Origin: Acinetobacter sp. NIPH 2100
Lineage (GTDB): Bacteria > Pseudomonadota > Gammaproteobacteria > Pseudomonadales > Moraxellaceae
Reading direction: 5' to 3'
Length of the DNA stretch: 64,000 nt
Assembly (NCBI RefSeq): GCF_000369805.1
Contig: NZ_KB850224.1
Location: 1,668,262 to 1,732,261, forward strand
Shown here: positions 1-6,858 of the stretch, piece by piece
Layout: each line of letters begins with the position of its first letter
Position numbering within the stretch: the first letter of the stretch is position 1
Translations under genes and position numbers: made by a program
The notes under the pieces: generated by a model
Seen by the model: the letters and a program-made list of their open reading frames with translations, nothing else
Told to the model about the DNA's origin: nothing
Databases searched by the model: none

Positions 1-96
1 TGAACCTGAACCTGAACCTGAACCTGAACCTGAACCTGAACCTGAACCTGAACCTGAACCTGAACCTGAACCTGAACCTGAACCTGAACCTGAACC
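1..96 (+). repeat. TGAACC hexanucleotide tandem array inside dnaX
   Basis: Sixteen perfect copies of TGAACC fill the first 96 bases and the array may continue left of the window. In the dnaX frame it encodes alternating Glu-Pro. Because the unit is six bases, copy-number changes stay in frame and only change linker length. After it the sequence becomes ordinary coding DNA. Confidence 0.97.
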
Positions 97-823
97 TGTT
101 GCGCAAAATCCAGATAGCTGCTTGATGGTGTTCGATGCAGAAGATGGGCAGTTGATTGGATTTGACGTGTCAGCATCAGCCGAAACAGTTCAATCGAGCA
201 TTACAGATTCGGATGAGGTTTTAATTTTCCCTGTTGAACAGAATCTTGAAACACTAGTCCAAGTAGATGATCTGCATCCTGCACTTCAACCAGCAGCGAC
301 ACCTGAACAACTTGTTCCAGTCCTTGATGGGCAGCTTGTAGAAACAGCTGTCGAATCACCAGCTATTACGGTTTCTTCTACTCAAGAAGAGTCAAGCAGC
401 TTGATGCCTCAAGACATTCTAAAGTTGCCTGAGCAGACATTAGAAGGTGAGTGGAATCTAGAAAAATGGGAATACTGGTTTAGAACCAGTCAGCTTTCGC
501 CAGCTGTGCAAGAGTTAGCACAGCACGGTATTATGCAAGGGCAAATTAATGGTGCTTCTGTATTCCATATTCCACAAGAATATGAAGGCATGCTGTCACA
601 ATTACAGCATGGCTTAGAAGAGGCCTTAAAATCACAATGGTCGAATACGCAATTTGATGTGCAATATGGTGAAGTAAGTTCAAGTACACCATTGATCATG
701 CAAAATGCACGTAAGCAAAAAGCCTTTAATCGTGCAGTCGAATTGCTACATCAGGAACCGACGATCAAGAGTCTGGTTGAAACCTTTGATGCGGAACTCC
801 ATCAGGTTCAATTAAAACCTTGA
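2..823 (+). CDS. dnaX: DNA polymerase III subunit gamma/tau, C-terminal part (5' end outside window)
   Basis: The frame is open from base 2 and 273 codons are visible. Tau is the clamp-loader subunit that joins the polymerase alpha subunit and the DnaB helicase at the replication fork. The ATPase domains lie outside the window. Visible parts are a Glu-Pro linker (residues 1-32), an acidic, Gln-rich stretch, then a folded C-terminal region from about residue 150 with a W-x-x-W-x-Y-W-F motif and the end ETFDAELHQVQLKP. That end resembles the alpha-binding domain V of E. coli tau (FFDAELDEESIRPI, recalled). The ATG at 122 is internal and should not be used as the start. A strong terminator follows 8 bases after the stop. 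The call rests on the C-terminal motif and the linker-like repeat. Confidence 0.8.
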   Translation, partial: EPEPEPEPEPEPEPEPEPEPEPEPEPEPEPEPVAQNPDSCLMVFDAEDGQLIGFDVSASAETVQSSITDSDEVLIFPVEQNLETLVQVDDLHPALQPAATPEQLVPVLDGQLVETAVESPAITVSSTQEESSSLMPQDILKLPEQTLEGEWNLEKWEYWFRTSQLSPAVQELAQHGIMQGQINGASVFHIPQEYEGMLSQLQHGLEEALKSQWSNTQFDVQYGEVSSSTPLIMQNARKQKAFNRAVELLHQEPTIKSLVETFDAELHQVQLKP

Positions 824-830
824 TTGGTAA

Positions 831-867
831 AAGAAAGGCAAAGTTTTTATCTTTGCCTTTCTTTTTT
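831..867 (+). terminator. Rho-independent terminator after dnaX
   Basis: A perfect 13-bp stem (AAGAAAGGCAAAG with its complement, 831-843 and 851-863) has a 7-base loop and runs into a T tract. It ends dnaX and lies against the convergent thioesterase stop at 866. Confidence 0.93.
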
Positions 868-1306
868 AACTGATCAGTAAATACTGACTCAATACATCCC
901 GCATTGCTGGTGGGATGACGGTACTTTTTCGATTTTTTCGATCAACAAATACATGCACGAAATGTCCTTGAGCGGCTGCTTCGTGCTGATCTTGTTTAAA
1001 AATAGCCAACTCGTACCTGAGTGATGAATTGCCAATTTTACCAATAGCAACACCCACCTCGACCACTTCTGGAAAGGACAATTCCTGTAAGAAACTACAA
1101 GCTGAATCCACCACTAAACCAATAATTTCACTGTTGTGAATATCAAATCCTGTTTTCTGAATCAGTAAGGAATTGGCAGCAGTATCAAAATAGCTATAGT
1201 AGGTCACGTTGTTGACATGGCCATAGATATCATTGTCTGCCCAACGTGTTTGGATGGGAAAAAGGAACTTGAATTGTTCACGTCTTTTTAAGGTTGGTTT
1301 GGTCAT
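866..1306 (-). CDS. Acyl-CoA thioesterase, 4HBT hot-dog family
   Basis: The protein has 146 residues, the usual length for a single hot-dog domain. The N-terminal signature W22-A-D-N-D26-x-x-G29-H30-V-N-N with a following Y-x-x-Y-F-D is that of the YbgC/FcbC 4-hydroxybenzoyl-CoA thioesterase-like group, where an Asp in this motif attacks or polarises the thioester. The substrate cannot be read from sequence. The start ATG overlaps the stop of the upstream alcohol dehydrogenase by 4 bases (ATGA), so the two are translationally coupled. A cytoplasmic role in hydrolysing a CoA ester made downstream of that dehydrogenase is possible but is only inference from the pairing. Confidence 0.85.
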   Translation of the reverse strand: MTKPTLKRREQFKFLFPIQTRWADNDIYGHVNNVTYYSYFDTAANSLLIQKTGFDIHNSEIIGLVVDSACSFLQELSFPEVVEVGVAIGKIGNSSLRYELAIFKQDQHEAAAQGHFVHVFVDRKNRKSTVIPPAMRDVLSQYLLIS

Positions 1307-2463
1307 GCATAAATCGCCTGATAAATCTGTAAAGCATCTTGCTCAGTCATTTCTCTTGGGTTGTTTTGCAACAGTCGGGTTTGCAGCATGGCATCCTTTG
1401 CCAGTTGTGGAAGTTTTGCTTCTGGAATATCCAAATCCTTTAATTTTAAGGTTAAACCACTTTGATCCAAATGGTTTTGCATATGGTCAATAAATAGGTC
1501 ACATAAACCATCGGTACAACCTGTGCTACGTGGATCCAACAGTTGCATTAACTCAGCATAATGTTGCTTGGCTTTGGGCGCATTAAACTTTAACACTTCA
1601 ACCAACACCAAAGCGTTGGTATGTCCGTGTGAAAGATGAAAATGTCCACCTAGCGGATAAGCGAGGGCATGTACTGCGCCAACTGGTGCATTGGCAAAAG
1701 CTTGACCTGCAAGCATCGACCCAACCAACATATTTTGACGTGCTTCTAAATCAGCACCGTTTTTGAGTACTTTAGCCAGATTATGATTGAGTAGGATCAA
1801 GGCATTTTTAGCCAGCATATCCGCATAAAAGTTCTTTTTGATATTTGAGGTATAAGCTTCAATTGCATGAACCATCGCATCAATGCCTGTTGCTGCCGTG
1901 ATATGTGCAGGCAAGCCTTGGGTAAAAGTTGCATCTAAAATTGCCACATCCGCATATAAAAAAGGAGAAACTACACCCATTTTAGTGGTTGCACCTGTGG
2001 TTACAATCGAAATTGGGGTAACTTCTGAACCCGTTCCAGCGGTTGTTGGGATGAGAATCAACGGTAAGCGTGGTGCTTGAGCTTGATTCACGCCGTAGAT
2101 TTCACTCAGGCTTTGCTGTTGTTTAGGGTGAGCAAGCAGCGCGATGATCTTGGCAACATCCATGGAACTGCCACCACCAAAACCAATAATCACATCGATA
2201 TTTTCTTGCTTCGCAAAATCAACTGCTTCCAGCACAATGTGTTCAGGAGGATCGACTTGAATATCCGAGTAAATAATACTATTGAGATTGATCTGCTCTA
2301 AAATCTTTAAGATTGGCTGGTGTAGTTGATGCTGGATCATGCCTGCATCTGTTACGATCAGTGCCTTATGATAATTTTGTTGTGTTAAAACACTTTTAAG
2401 TTCTTGTATCGAACCTAGTCCCGAAATGATGTTTGGAACAGTTTGAAATTGAAACGGGTTCAT
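1303..2463 (-). CDS. Iron-containing (group III) alcohol dehydrogenase
   Basis: The protein has 386 residues from the preferred ATG at 2463, which has AAGGA 8 bases upstream. An ATG at 2484 is in frame but has no ribosome-binding site. It reduces aldehydes or oxidises alcohols with NAD(P). Evidence is the dinucleotide motif GFGGGSSMDVAK, the PTTAGTGSEVTP motif, and a Fe/Zn site with ligands from D-A-M-V-H-A-I-E-A-Y and the later H-A-L-A-Y-P-L-G-G-H-F-H...H-G-H block. The family covers butanol, 1,3-propanediol, lactaldehyde and maleylacetate activities, so the substrate is open. It is the first gene of a two-gene operon with the thioesterase. A second family member lies at 22619-23782. Confidence 0.9.
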   Translation of the reverse strand: MNPFQFQTVPNIISGLGSIQELKSVLTQQNYHKALIVTDAGMIQHQLHQPILKILEQINLNSIIYSDIQVDPPEHIVLEAVDFAKQENIDVIIGFGGGSSMDVAKIIALLAHPKQQQSLSEIYGVNQAQAPRLPLILIPTTAGTGSEVTPISIVTTGATTKMGVVSPFLYADVAILDATFTQGLPAHITAATGIDAMVHAIEAYTSNIKKNFYADMLAKNALILLNHNLAKVLKNGADLEARQNMLVGSMLAGQAFANAPVGAVHALAYPLGGHFHLSHGHTNALVLVEVLKFNAPKAKQHYAELMQLLDPRSTGCTDGLCDLFIDHMQNHLDQSGLTLKLKDLDIPEAKLPQLAKDAMLQTRLLQNNPREMTEQDALQIYQAIYA

Positions 2464-3118
2464 ACATACATCCTTATTTTTCATAATAAATACAACATTT
2501 TTATATCAAGTGACTGTAGGTATCACTGCTTCAATAAATTAACATAAGACGCTCTTAAACGTGTAACTTTAAGGTGATTAAGCTATTCAAAGCATCCTAT
2601 AAGTTGTTCAGTTTTTCCACCTATTTATTTTTTTGAAATTATTAAATCTTATAGTGTCATTAACGGAATTTATTGCACAAACAGCAGGTTTAGAACTCAA
2701 CGAAAACAATAACCTAAGCTGTAGTTTTATCACCACTTTTTACGTCACTTCTGCAAATGCGAGTGTAATACCAACATCTGTATCGTTGCAGATGATTTTA
2801 TCCTAGATTTATGCGCTTCCTGAAGGTCACAATATTTGCAGAAGCCTTAATCTTTTATAGATAAAAAAAAGTGGCTCATAAGATGATCGATCATTGAAGA
2901 GTTGTTTATCAGGATCATCCTTTAAATAGGGGCTAAGTCAATCAATTCATCGATGCAGTTTATGATGCTGTTATAGGGTTAAACCAGGCATTTATAGAGT
3001 TGAAATCAAGAACAAAGAAGAGGATTCAAAGCTCATCGAAAGGTAGGCTTGTTTGTGTTGTCTTGTTATTTTCATAATAGTTTGCTTTGATGGTTATTCA
3101 ATTTAATAGGAACTCATC
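2464..3118. other. Intergenic, 655 bases, no gene supported
   Basis: AT-rich DNA between the dehydrogenase start and the first small gene. It must hold the minus-strand promoter of the dehydrogenase operon at its left end. A stretch around 2940-3080 stays open for about 40 codons on the plus strand without a start codon and could be a remnant. A weak hairpin lies at 3033-3054. I see no RNA gene or insertion sequence end. Confidence 0.6.
3033..3054 (+). terminator. Degenerate terminator-like hairpin
   Basis: AAGCTCATC, loop GAAA, then GGTAGGCTT: the stem has two G-T pairs and one C-A mismatch and is followed by GTTTGTG rather than a clean T tract. It closely resembles the intact hairpin at 4027-4052 and looks like a decayed relative. 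Confidence 0.4.
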
Positions 3119-3319
3119 ATGAAAGAAGCAATAGAACAATATCGCCAAGAACGAGCAACATTAGAAAATGAGATTTCAGATTTCCTTGAGAAGAAATTTG
3201 CAGAGTTCAAAGAAAAGACGGGTGCAGAAGTCATTCACCTTGAGGTAGAGTTTGATTCAACTGATGATGAAGACGCAGAATTCTTTATTTCGAGCGTGTT
3301 TATAGGAACTGACCTGTAA
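3119..3319 (+). CDS. Small hypothetical protein, 66 aa
   Basis: I do not recognise a family. The start ATG follows AGGAACTCATC. The first 35 residues (EAIEQYRQERATLENEISDF...KKFAEFKEK) look like an amphipathic, charged helix. The rest has short beta-like segments with a D-D-E-D acidic turn. The architecture (helix, then a VIHLEVEF and FFISSVFIG pair of strands) suggests a small cytoplasmic alpha/beta protein. A clean terminator starts 18 bases after the stop, so it is a one-gene transcript. Confidence 0.65.
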   Translation: MKEAIEQYRQERATLENEISDFLEKKFAEFKEKTGAEVIHLEVEFDSTDDEDAEFFISSVFIGTDL

Positions 3320-3337
3320 CAAGGTGAAGAATTGATG

Positions 3338-3360
3338 ACCTCCTTCGGGAGGTTTTCTTT
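3338..3360 (+). terminator. Rho-independent terminator
   Basis: ACCTCC, loop TTCG, GGAGGT, then TTTCTTT. This is a UUCG tetraloop terminator for the 66-aa gene. Confidence 0.92.
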
Positions 3361-3550
3361 TGAATGTTTATTTACTTTACTTGTGAAGTAAATAAACCTA
3401 GGGCTAGGTACATCATTAAGCGTCACAAGTAGGAGTTATGATTCAGTGGTGTAATTATAAGTTTTTGTTTTTAATATTTAATTTGAAATATTTGTGTGAA
3501 AATATTAAAATATACACTTGTCTTTATTTATTTTGTGTTGAGTATTTTTG

Positions 3551-4012
3551 GTGAAAAAAATATTAATTCTTCTTATAAGTGCGGTGGTTTCTGGTTCGGT
3601 GTATAGCGCAGATGATATCTTCAAAAAAGATAAATCACTTTTAATTCTAGATAATGATGCGCCGCACTACGAGATTGAAAGTAGTGAACAGGTTGATTTT
3701 TTTGAATCATTAAAACAACAAGAGCAAGATCGCATAAATCAACGCAATTATGATTTAGAGCAACAACAGCAAATTCAATCGAATACCTCCAATATGAGTC
3801 CACATGATAAGTCTCAATATTTTCTAGAGCATCGGCATTTTGACGCTTTGAATGCTCAAGGTCATGAGCAACAGTTCAACTCAATGCTGAAGGCGAAAAA
3901 TAGAGGCTTAATTTCAGAAAAGGACTACCAGCAAAAAATTGTGAAGCAAAGCCCGATGCCATCAGGGCAGAGAAGTAATCAACTTAGATTTTCAATCCCT
4001 ATTGGAGAATAA
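3551..4012 (+). CDS. Exported Gln-rich hypothetical protein
   Basis: About 153 residues. The start is GTG at 3551 or TTG at 3548; GAG at 3540-3542 serves either and no ATG fits. An N-terminal signal peptide is clear (KKILILLISAVVSGSVYSA, cleavage after about residue 20), so the protein goes to the periplasm or beyond. The mature part is hydrophilic with a Gln/Glu-rich stretch (LKQQEQDRINQRNYDLEQQQQ) likely to form a helix or coiled coil, and a C-terminal SNQLRFSIPIGE that could be a beta strand. I do not recognise a family. It stands alone, with a terminator just after it. Confidence 0.7.
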   Translation: MKKILILLISAVVSGSVYSADDIFKKDKSLLILDNDAPHYEIESSEQVDFFESLKQQEQDRINQRNYDLEQQQQIQSNTSNMSPHDKSQYFLEHRHFDALNAQGHEQQFNSMLKAKNRGLISEKDYQQKIVKQSPMPSGQRSNQLRFSIPIGE

Positions 4013-4026
4013 GAAAGCTGACGGCC

Positions 4027-4052
4027 AAAGCTCATCGAAAGATGGGCTTTTT
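4027..4052 (+). terminator. Rho-independent terminator with GAAA loop
   Basis: AAAGCTCATC, loop GAAA, GATGGGCTTT plus TT, with one T-G pair in a 10-bp stem. It ends the exported-protein gene. Its sequence is nearly repeated at 3033-3054. Confidence 0.88.
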
Positions 4053-4081
4053 AATTGGTCAAAATAGATTAGAATAGGTCA

Positions 4082-4276
4082 ATGAAAAGAACCCAACTCA
4101 AACCTGAATTTATCGCCTCAATCTGGACAACTGAACAAGACTGTCTCTTGATTGAGAATAGCCTTTTATCAATTGAAGAACTGACACAGCTTCTGCCTTT
4201 TTCTGAAGAAGAGATACAAGTACGTAAAGCAATCCTTGGATTAGTACGTCGACAAAGACAGATGAATAGAATATAA
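4082..4276 (+). CDS. Small helical protein with a Myb/SANT-like pattern
   Basis: The protein has 64 residues. The pattern W-T-x-E-Q-D-x-L-L-I-E-x-x-L-L-S-I-E-E-L-T-Q-L-L-P-F-S-x-E-E-I-Q-x-R-K-x-I-L-G-L resembles a homeodomain-like/SANT helix-turn-helix core, with a basic tail (VRRQRQMNRI). That suggests a nucleic-acid-binding fold, but I do not recognise the family and the match is by eye. The ribosome-binding site is weak (ATAGGTCA). It lies between two other small genes on the same strand. Confidence 0.6.
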   Translation: MKRTQLKPEFIASIWTTEQDCLLIENSLLSIEELTQLLPFSEEEIQVRKAILGLVRRQRQMNRI

Positions 4277-4420
4277 ATTTAAGCTTTTATTGATGAAGCT
4301 TGTTACTTCTCGAAATAGAAATTACAGAACTGTGCAGTTAAAAACATTAAGTCTTATTCAGATTACTCAAAGTTACATATGCAGATGTTAAAAAGATAGT
4401 CTCCAGGATAGGAGATAATA

Positions 4421-4576
4421 ATGAGAACCATTACTTTAAAAGACATACATACGGGCGAAAAAATTCGTGTTAAATCAATTATAGATCCAGTAGTTAATGT
4501 ACTAGAAAATGGACATGCAGAAATTTTACAAAGAATAAAATGGCTTTATGAAGAAACAGGTGAAGATATTTCATGA
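4421..4576 (+). CDS. Small hypothetical protein, 51 aa
   Basis: A strong ribosome-binding site (AGGAGATAATA) precedes ATG 4421. The 51-residue product begins MRTITLKDIHTGEKIRVKSI and ends KWLYEETGEDIS. The start resembles a short beta hairpin, the second half an amphipathic helix with VLENGHAEILQRIKWLYEE. I do not recognise a family. The ribosome-binding site and codon use make it credible. Confidence 0.65.
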   Translation: MRTITLKDIHTGEKIRVKSIIDPVVNVLENGHAEILQRIKWLYEETGEDIS

Positions 4577-4679
4577 CGTCTTATATCTTCTACAACTTAA
4601 GCGCTTCGTGGGAAGGGAACATATCATCGATAATATTGAATAGCTTCCACCTCCTTCAAAACACTTTAGGGAGATTTTT

Positions 4680-4883
4680 ATGCTCATTAAGATTGATGCT
4701 GAAAATTATATAAATACCGATCATATAGTGGCTCTTTCAACTTTTACAACAGTAGATGGCAAAGTCAAAATAACCATTGATACAGTGACAGCTGCTAGTG
4801 GGCATGGCCCATATGTGGTGAATATAAGTGGTGAAGAAGAAGCCGTTAAACTCATTAATGCGCTCATAGCTTCACTTCAATAA
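4680..4883 (+). CDS. Small hypothetical protein, 67 aa
   Basis: ATG 4680 follows GGGAGATTTTT. The protein alternates strands and ends in a helix: MLIKIDAENYINTDHIVALS, then VKITIDTV, YVVNIS and EEEAVKLINALIASL. This order (three or four strands, then an amphipathic helix) is like small single-domain proteins in which the final helix packs on a sheet. I cannot name a family. Only 19 bases separate its stop from the next gene, so the two probably share a transcript. Confidence 0.7.
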   Translation: MLIKIDAENYINTDHIVALSTFTTVDGKVKITIDTVTAASGHGPYVVNISGEEEAVKLINALIASLQ

Positions 4884-4902
4884 TAAAGATAGGACATAGA
4901 TC

Positions 4903-5103
4903 ATGATTGATGAAAATAAACCTTTAAATTTTGATGACGATAACGAACCTCTAGACTTAGATGATGAAGAATTCATTGATAGTAAGAAAGAGGACGAGCT
5001 ATATAACAGCATCACTAAAGATGGATCTAGTGTTGATCCAGCAGAGGATGGAACAAAACATATTCGTCCTGAAGACGGTGATCCTATTGAACTAGATGAG
5101 TAA
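4903..5103 (+). CDS. Highly acidic small protein, 66 aa
   Basis: ATG 4903 follows AGGACATAGATC. About 25 of 66 residues are Asp or Glu, in runs such as DDDNEPLDLDDEEF and a Pro-Glu-Asp-Gly rich tail. No hydrophobic core is apparent, so it is probably disordered. Function unknown; such acidic proteins can act as nucleic-acid mimics or charged chaperone-like factors, but nothing here shows that. It is probably cotranscribed with the gene ending at 4883. Confidence 0.65.
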   Translation: MIDENKPLNFDDDNEPLDLDDEEFIDSKKEDELYNSITKDGSSVDPAEDGTKHIRPEDGDPIELDE

Positions 5104-5338
5104 AAATGATTTCACAACTTATTTGCAGCGCCGTCTTTTCTGCCAAGCACTATAATTTACCAATTGGTCCATATATTTTAATGATTGTGTTTTCTTATTG
5201 AGTGACTTACTCCTCGAATAGATTCACAAAAAGGCTAAAATTGGTATTTATCGGGCAAAATAATGCTTTTATCGTGAATTGTTTCACATATTTTGAAAAG
5301 TAAATGACAATTCATATAAATTCCAAGAGGTTGAAAAT

Positions 5339-5449
5339 ATGGAAGTTGTTAAATTTATTAAAAGTTTTAATACAGTCGGATCTTATTTAACTGCAGCCAG
5401 CATTCTGCTAGCCACGCTTATTTTGTATTTTTACTTTATCAATCCATAA
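5339..5449 (+). CDS. Small single-span membrane protein, 36 aa
   Basis: ATG 5339 follows AAGAGGTTGAAAAT. The peptide has a charged start (MEVVKFIKSFNTV) and one hydrophobic span (SYLTAASILLATLILYFYFI) ending in NP. Size and layout match stand-alone small inner-membrane proteins. A strong terminator begins 24 bases after the stop, which supports a real short transcript. Confidence 0.65.
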   Translation: MEVVKFIKSFNTVGSYLTAASILLATLILYFYFINP

Positions 5450-5472
5450 GCCTTATTCTCAGTTCGTTGATT

Positions 5473-5494
5473 ACCACCTATGGGTGGTTTTTTT
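5473..5494 (+). terminator. Rho-independent terminator
   Basis: ACCACC, loop TATG, GGTGGT followed by a T tract. It ends the transcript of the 36-aa membrane protein. Confidence 0.92.
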
Positions 5495-5513
5495 ACGTTT
5501 AGAGCAATGAAAA

Positions 5514-5639
5514 ATGGATAGAAAACCTGTTTTGATGTTGTGTGTTCTCGCGAGTGGTAAACTTATGCAGGTCCAAGTTGATGACTTAAATAAACAAGCT
5601 CTATTCTTAAATGCATTTAACGCATTGGATAATGATTAA
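5514..5639 (+). CDS. Possible 41-aa small protein
   Basis: An open frame from ATG 5514 to TAA 5637-5639 gives a 41-residue product starting MDRKPVLMLCVLASGKLMQV, with a mixed hydrophobic first half and polar second half. The ribosome-binding site is poor (AGAGCAATGAAAA) and no terminator follows. It could be chance or a remnant. Confidence 0.3.
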   Translation: MDRKPVLMLCVLASGKLMQVQVDDLNKQALFLNAFNALDND

Positions 5640-5727
5640 AACATTTGATTTACTTAATAATTTAATTTCTAGAGGTATACTTGCCCGCACATAATTGTTT
5701 TTTAAATTTTTAATATATGGATGCAAT

Positions 5728-6585
5728 ATGAAATCGTTATTGAAATCTGCCATGACAGTTGTTTTGTTTGGTTCTTCAGTGTCAGCAACTATGGCTGCGA
5801 CCCTTGAAGAGCAGATCAAAACACTATCCGAAAAGGGATGGCAGATTGGTGTATCTATCTTGGATATGAATGATAAGTTGATTTCTTTCAATGGAGATAA
5901 ACGTTTTCCACTAGACAGCACTGTAAAAGCGCTTGCTTGTGCGAATGTATTGGCGAAGGTTGATGCTAAAAAACTGAGTTTAGATCATGCAAAAACGATT
6001 CAACAAAAAGACCTCGTTACTTATTCACCAGTGGTCAAAGATTATGTCAATAAAAAACTGACGATCAAACAAGCTTGTGAAATTACTACGGCATATAGTG
6101 ATAATACGGCAGCAAACTTTGCTATAGAGGCGGGAGGAGGCCCAGCAGGTCTTACCTCATTCATGCGTTCAATTGGTGATAAAGTAACAAGATCAGATAG
6201 ATATGAACCAGATTTGGTCATTAATCCCGAAGATGATATCCGAGATACAACCACTCCTAATGCGATGAACGCCAGTATGAAAAAGTTATTGGCGGGTAAT
6301 GTGCTATCTAAAAGCTCAAAAGAGCAATTAAAAGAATGGATGATAGGAAATAAAGTTGCAGACAATATGTTAAGAGCCGCTTTACCTCAAGGATGGAAAA
6401 TCGCAGATCGTACTGGTGCCAGTGATTATGGCATTAGAGGTTTAACCTCAATGGTATGGTCGGAAACTCATGCACCTGTATTTATCAGCATTTATGTGAG
6501 AAAGAGTGAGACTTCTTTAGATGAGCGCTCAGAAGTGATTAAACTTTTAAGTGATCATATTGTAAAAGAGCATTTGATTAAATAA
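5728..6585 (+). CDS. Class A beta-lactamase, CARB/RTG-like
   Basis: The protein has 285 residues from ATG 5728; an earlier in-frame codon at 5695 lacks the signal-peptide context. It hydrolyses beta-lactams in the periplasm by a serine mechanism. A signal peptide ends near residue 24 (SATMAA). Active-site boxes are present: S64-T-V-K67 (Ambler 70-73), S124-D-N126 (130-132), E160 in RYEPDL (166), and R228-T-G230 in place of the usual K-T-G (234-236). Arg at 234 is the mark of the carbenicillin-hydrolysing CARB/PSE subgroup, and the GWKIADRTGA, TSDN-like and RDTTTP blocks agree. It has its own terminator, and no integron or insertion sequence flanks it, so it looks chromosomal. No repressor gene is adjacent. 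Confidence 0.92.
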   Translation: MKSLLKSAMTVVLFGSSVSATMAATLEEQIKTLSEKGWQIGVSILDMNDKLISFNGDKRFPLDSTVKALACANVLAKVDAKKLSLDHAKTIQQKDLVTYSPVVKDYVNKKLTIKQACEITTAYSDNTAANFAIEAGGGPAGLTSFMRSIGDKVTRSDRYEPDLVINPEDDIRDTTTPNAMNASMKKLLAGNVLSKSSKEQLKEWMIGNKVADNMLRAALPQGWKIADRTGASDYGIRGLTSMVWSETHAPVFISIYVRKSETSLDERSEVIKLLSDHIVKEHLIK

Positions 6586-6611
6586 ACAAGAATGTTGATT
6601 CGATCAGTGAG

Positions 6612-6640
6612 ATAGCCCTCATGAGAGGGCTATTTATTTC
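6612..6640 (+). terminator. Rho-independent terminator after the beta-lactamase
   Basis: ATAGCCCTC, loop ATGA, GAGGGCTAT, then TTATTTC. A perfect 9-bp stem. Confidence 0.92.
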
Positions 6641-6741
6641 AAGCATCCAAACATAAAGGACGTAAGTGCTTTGAATCTTCCGATTCCAGTTTTCTTATTC
6701 ATTATCTAATCTAAATAAATAATAATCATTCTTAATTGCTG

Positions 6742-6760
6742 ATTGATAACGCTTATCATT
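6742..6760. promoter_or_regulatory. Fur-box-like palindrome before the TonB receptor
   Basis: ATTGATAACGCTTATCATT centres on GATAA-cgc-TTATC and resembles the Fur consensus GATAATGATAATCATTATC in its outer halves. A second related AT-rich stretch with AATAATCATT lies at 6719-6730. Both are within 140 bases of the receptor start, which fits iron-repressed expression. Confidence 0.6.
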
Positions 6761-6858
6761 CATGTTAACTTTTGTTCCGAAATTTTGCTGCCGTGTAACA
6801 AGGAATTAAAGCAGCAGAACAATCTCCTACAGCACATTGGTTATTATGGAATTTTCTT

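Noticed and set aside
1..96. CRISPR array
   Set aside because: Units are 6 bases with no spacers; it is coding repeat DNA.
122..823. Separate gene starting at ATG 122
   Set aside because: The frame is open through the repeat to the left window edge and the C-terminus matches tau, so the ATG is internal to dnaX.
2940..3080. About 40 codons open on the plus strand before the small-gene island (GLNQAFIELKSRTKKRIQ-like)
   Set aside because: No start codon and no ribosome-binding site; at most a remnant of a lost gene.
3338..3360. Riboswitch or attenuator
   Set aside because: A plain UUCG terminator after the 66-aa gene explains the hairpin completely.
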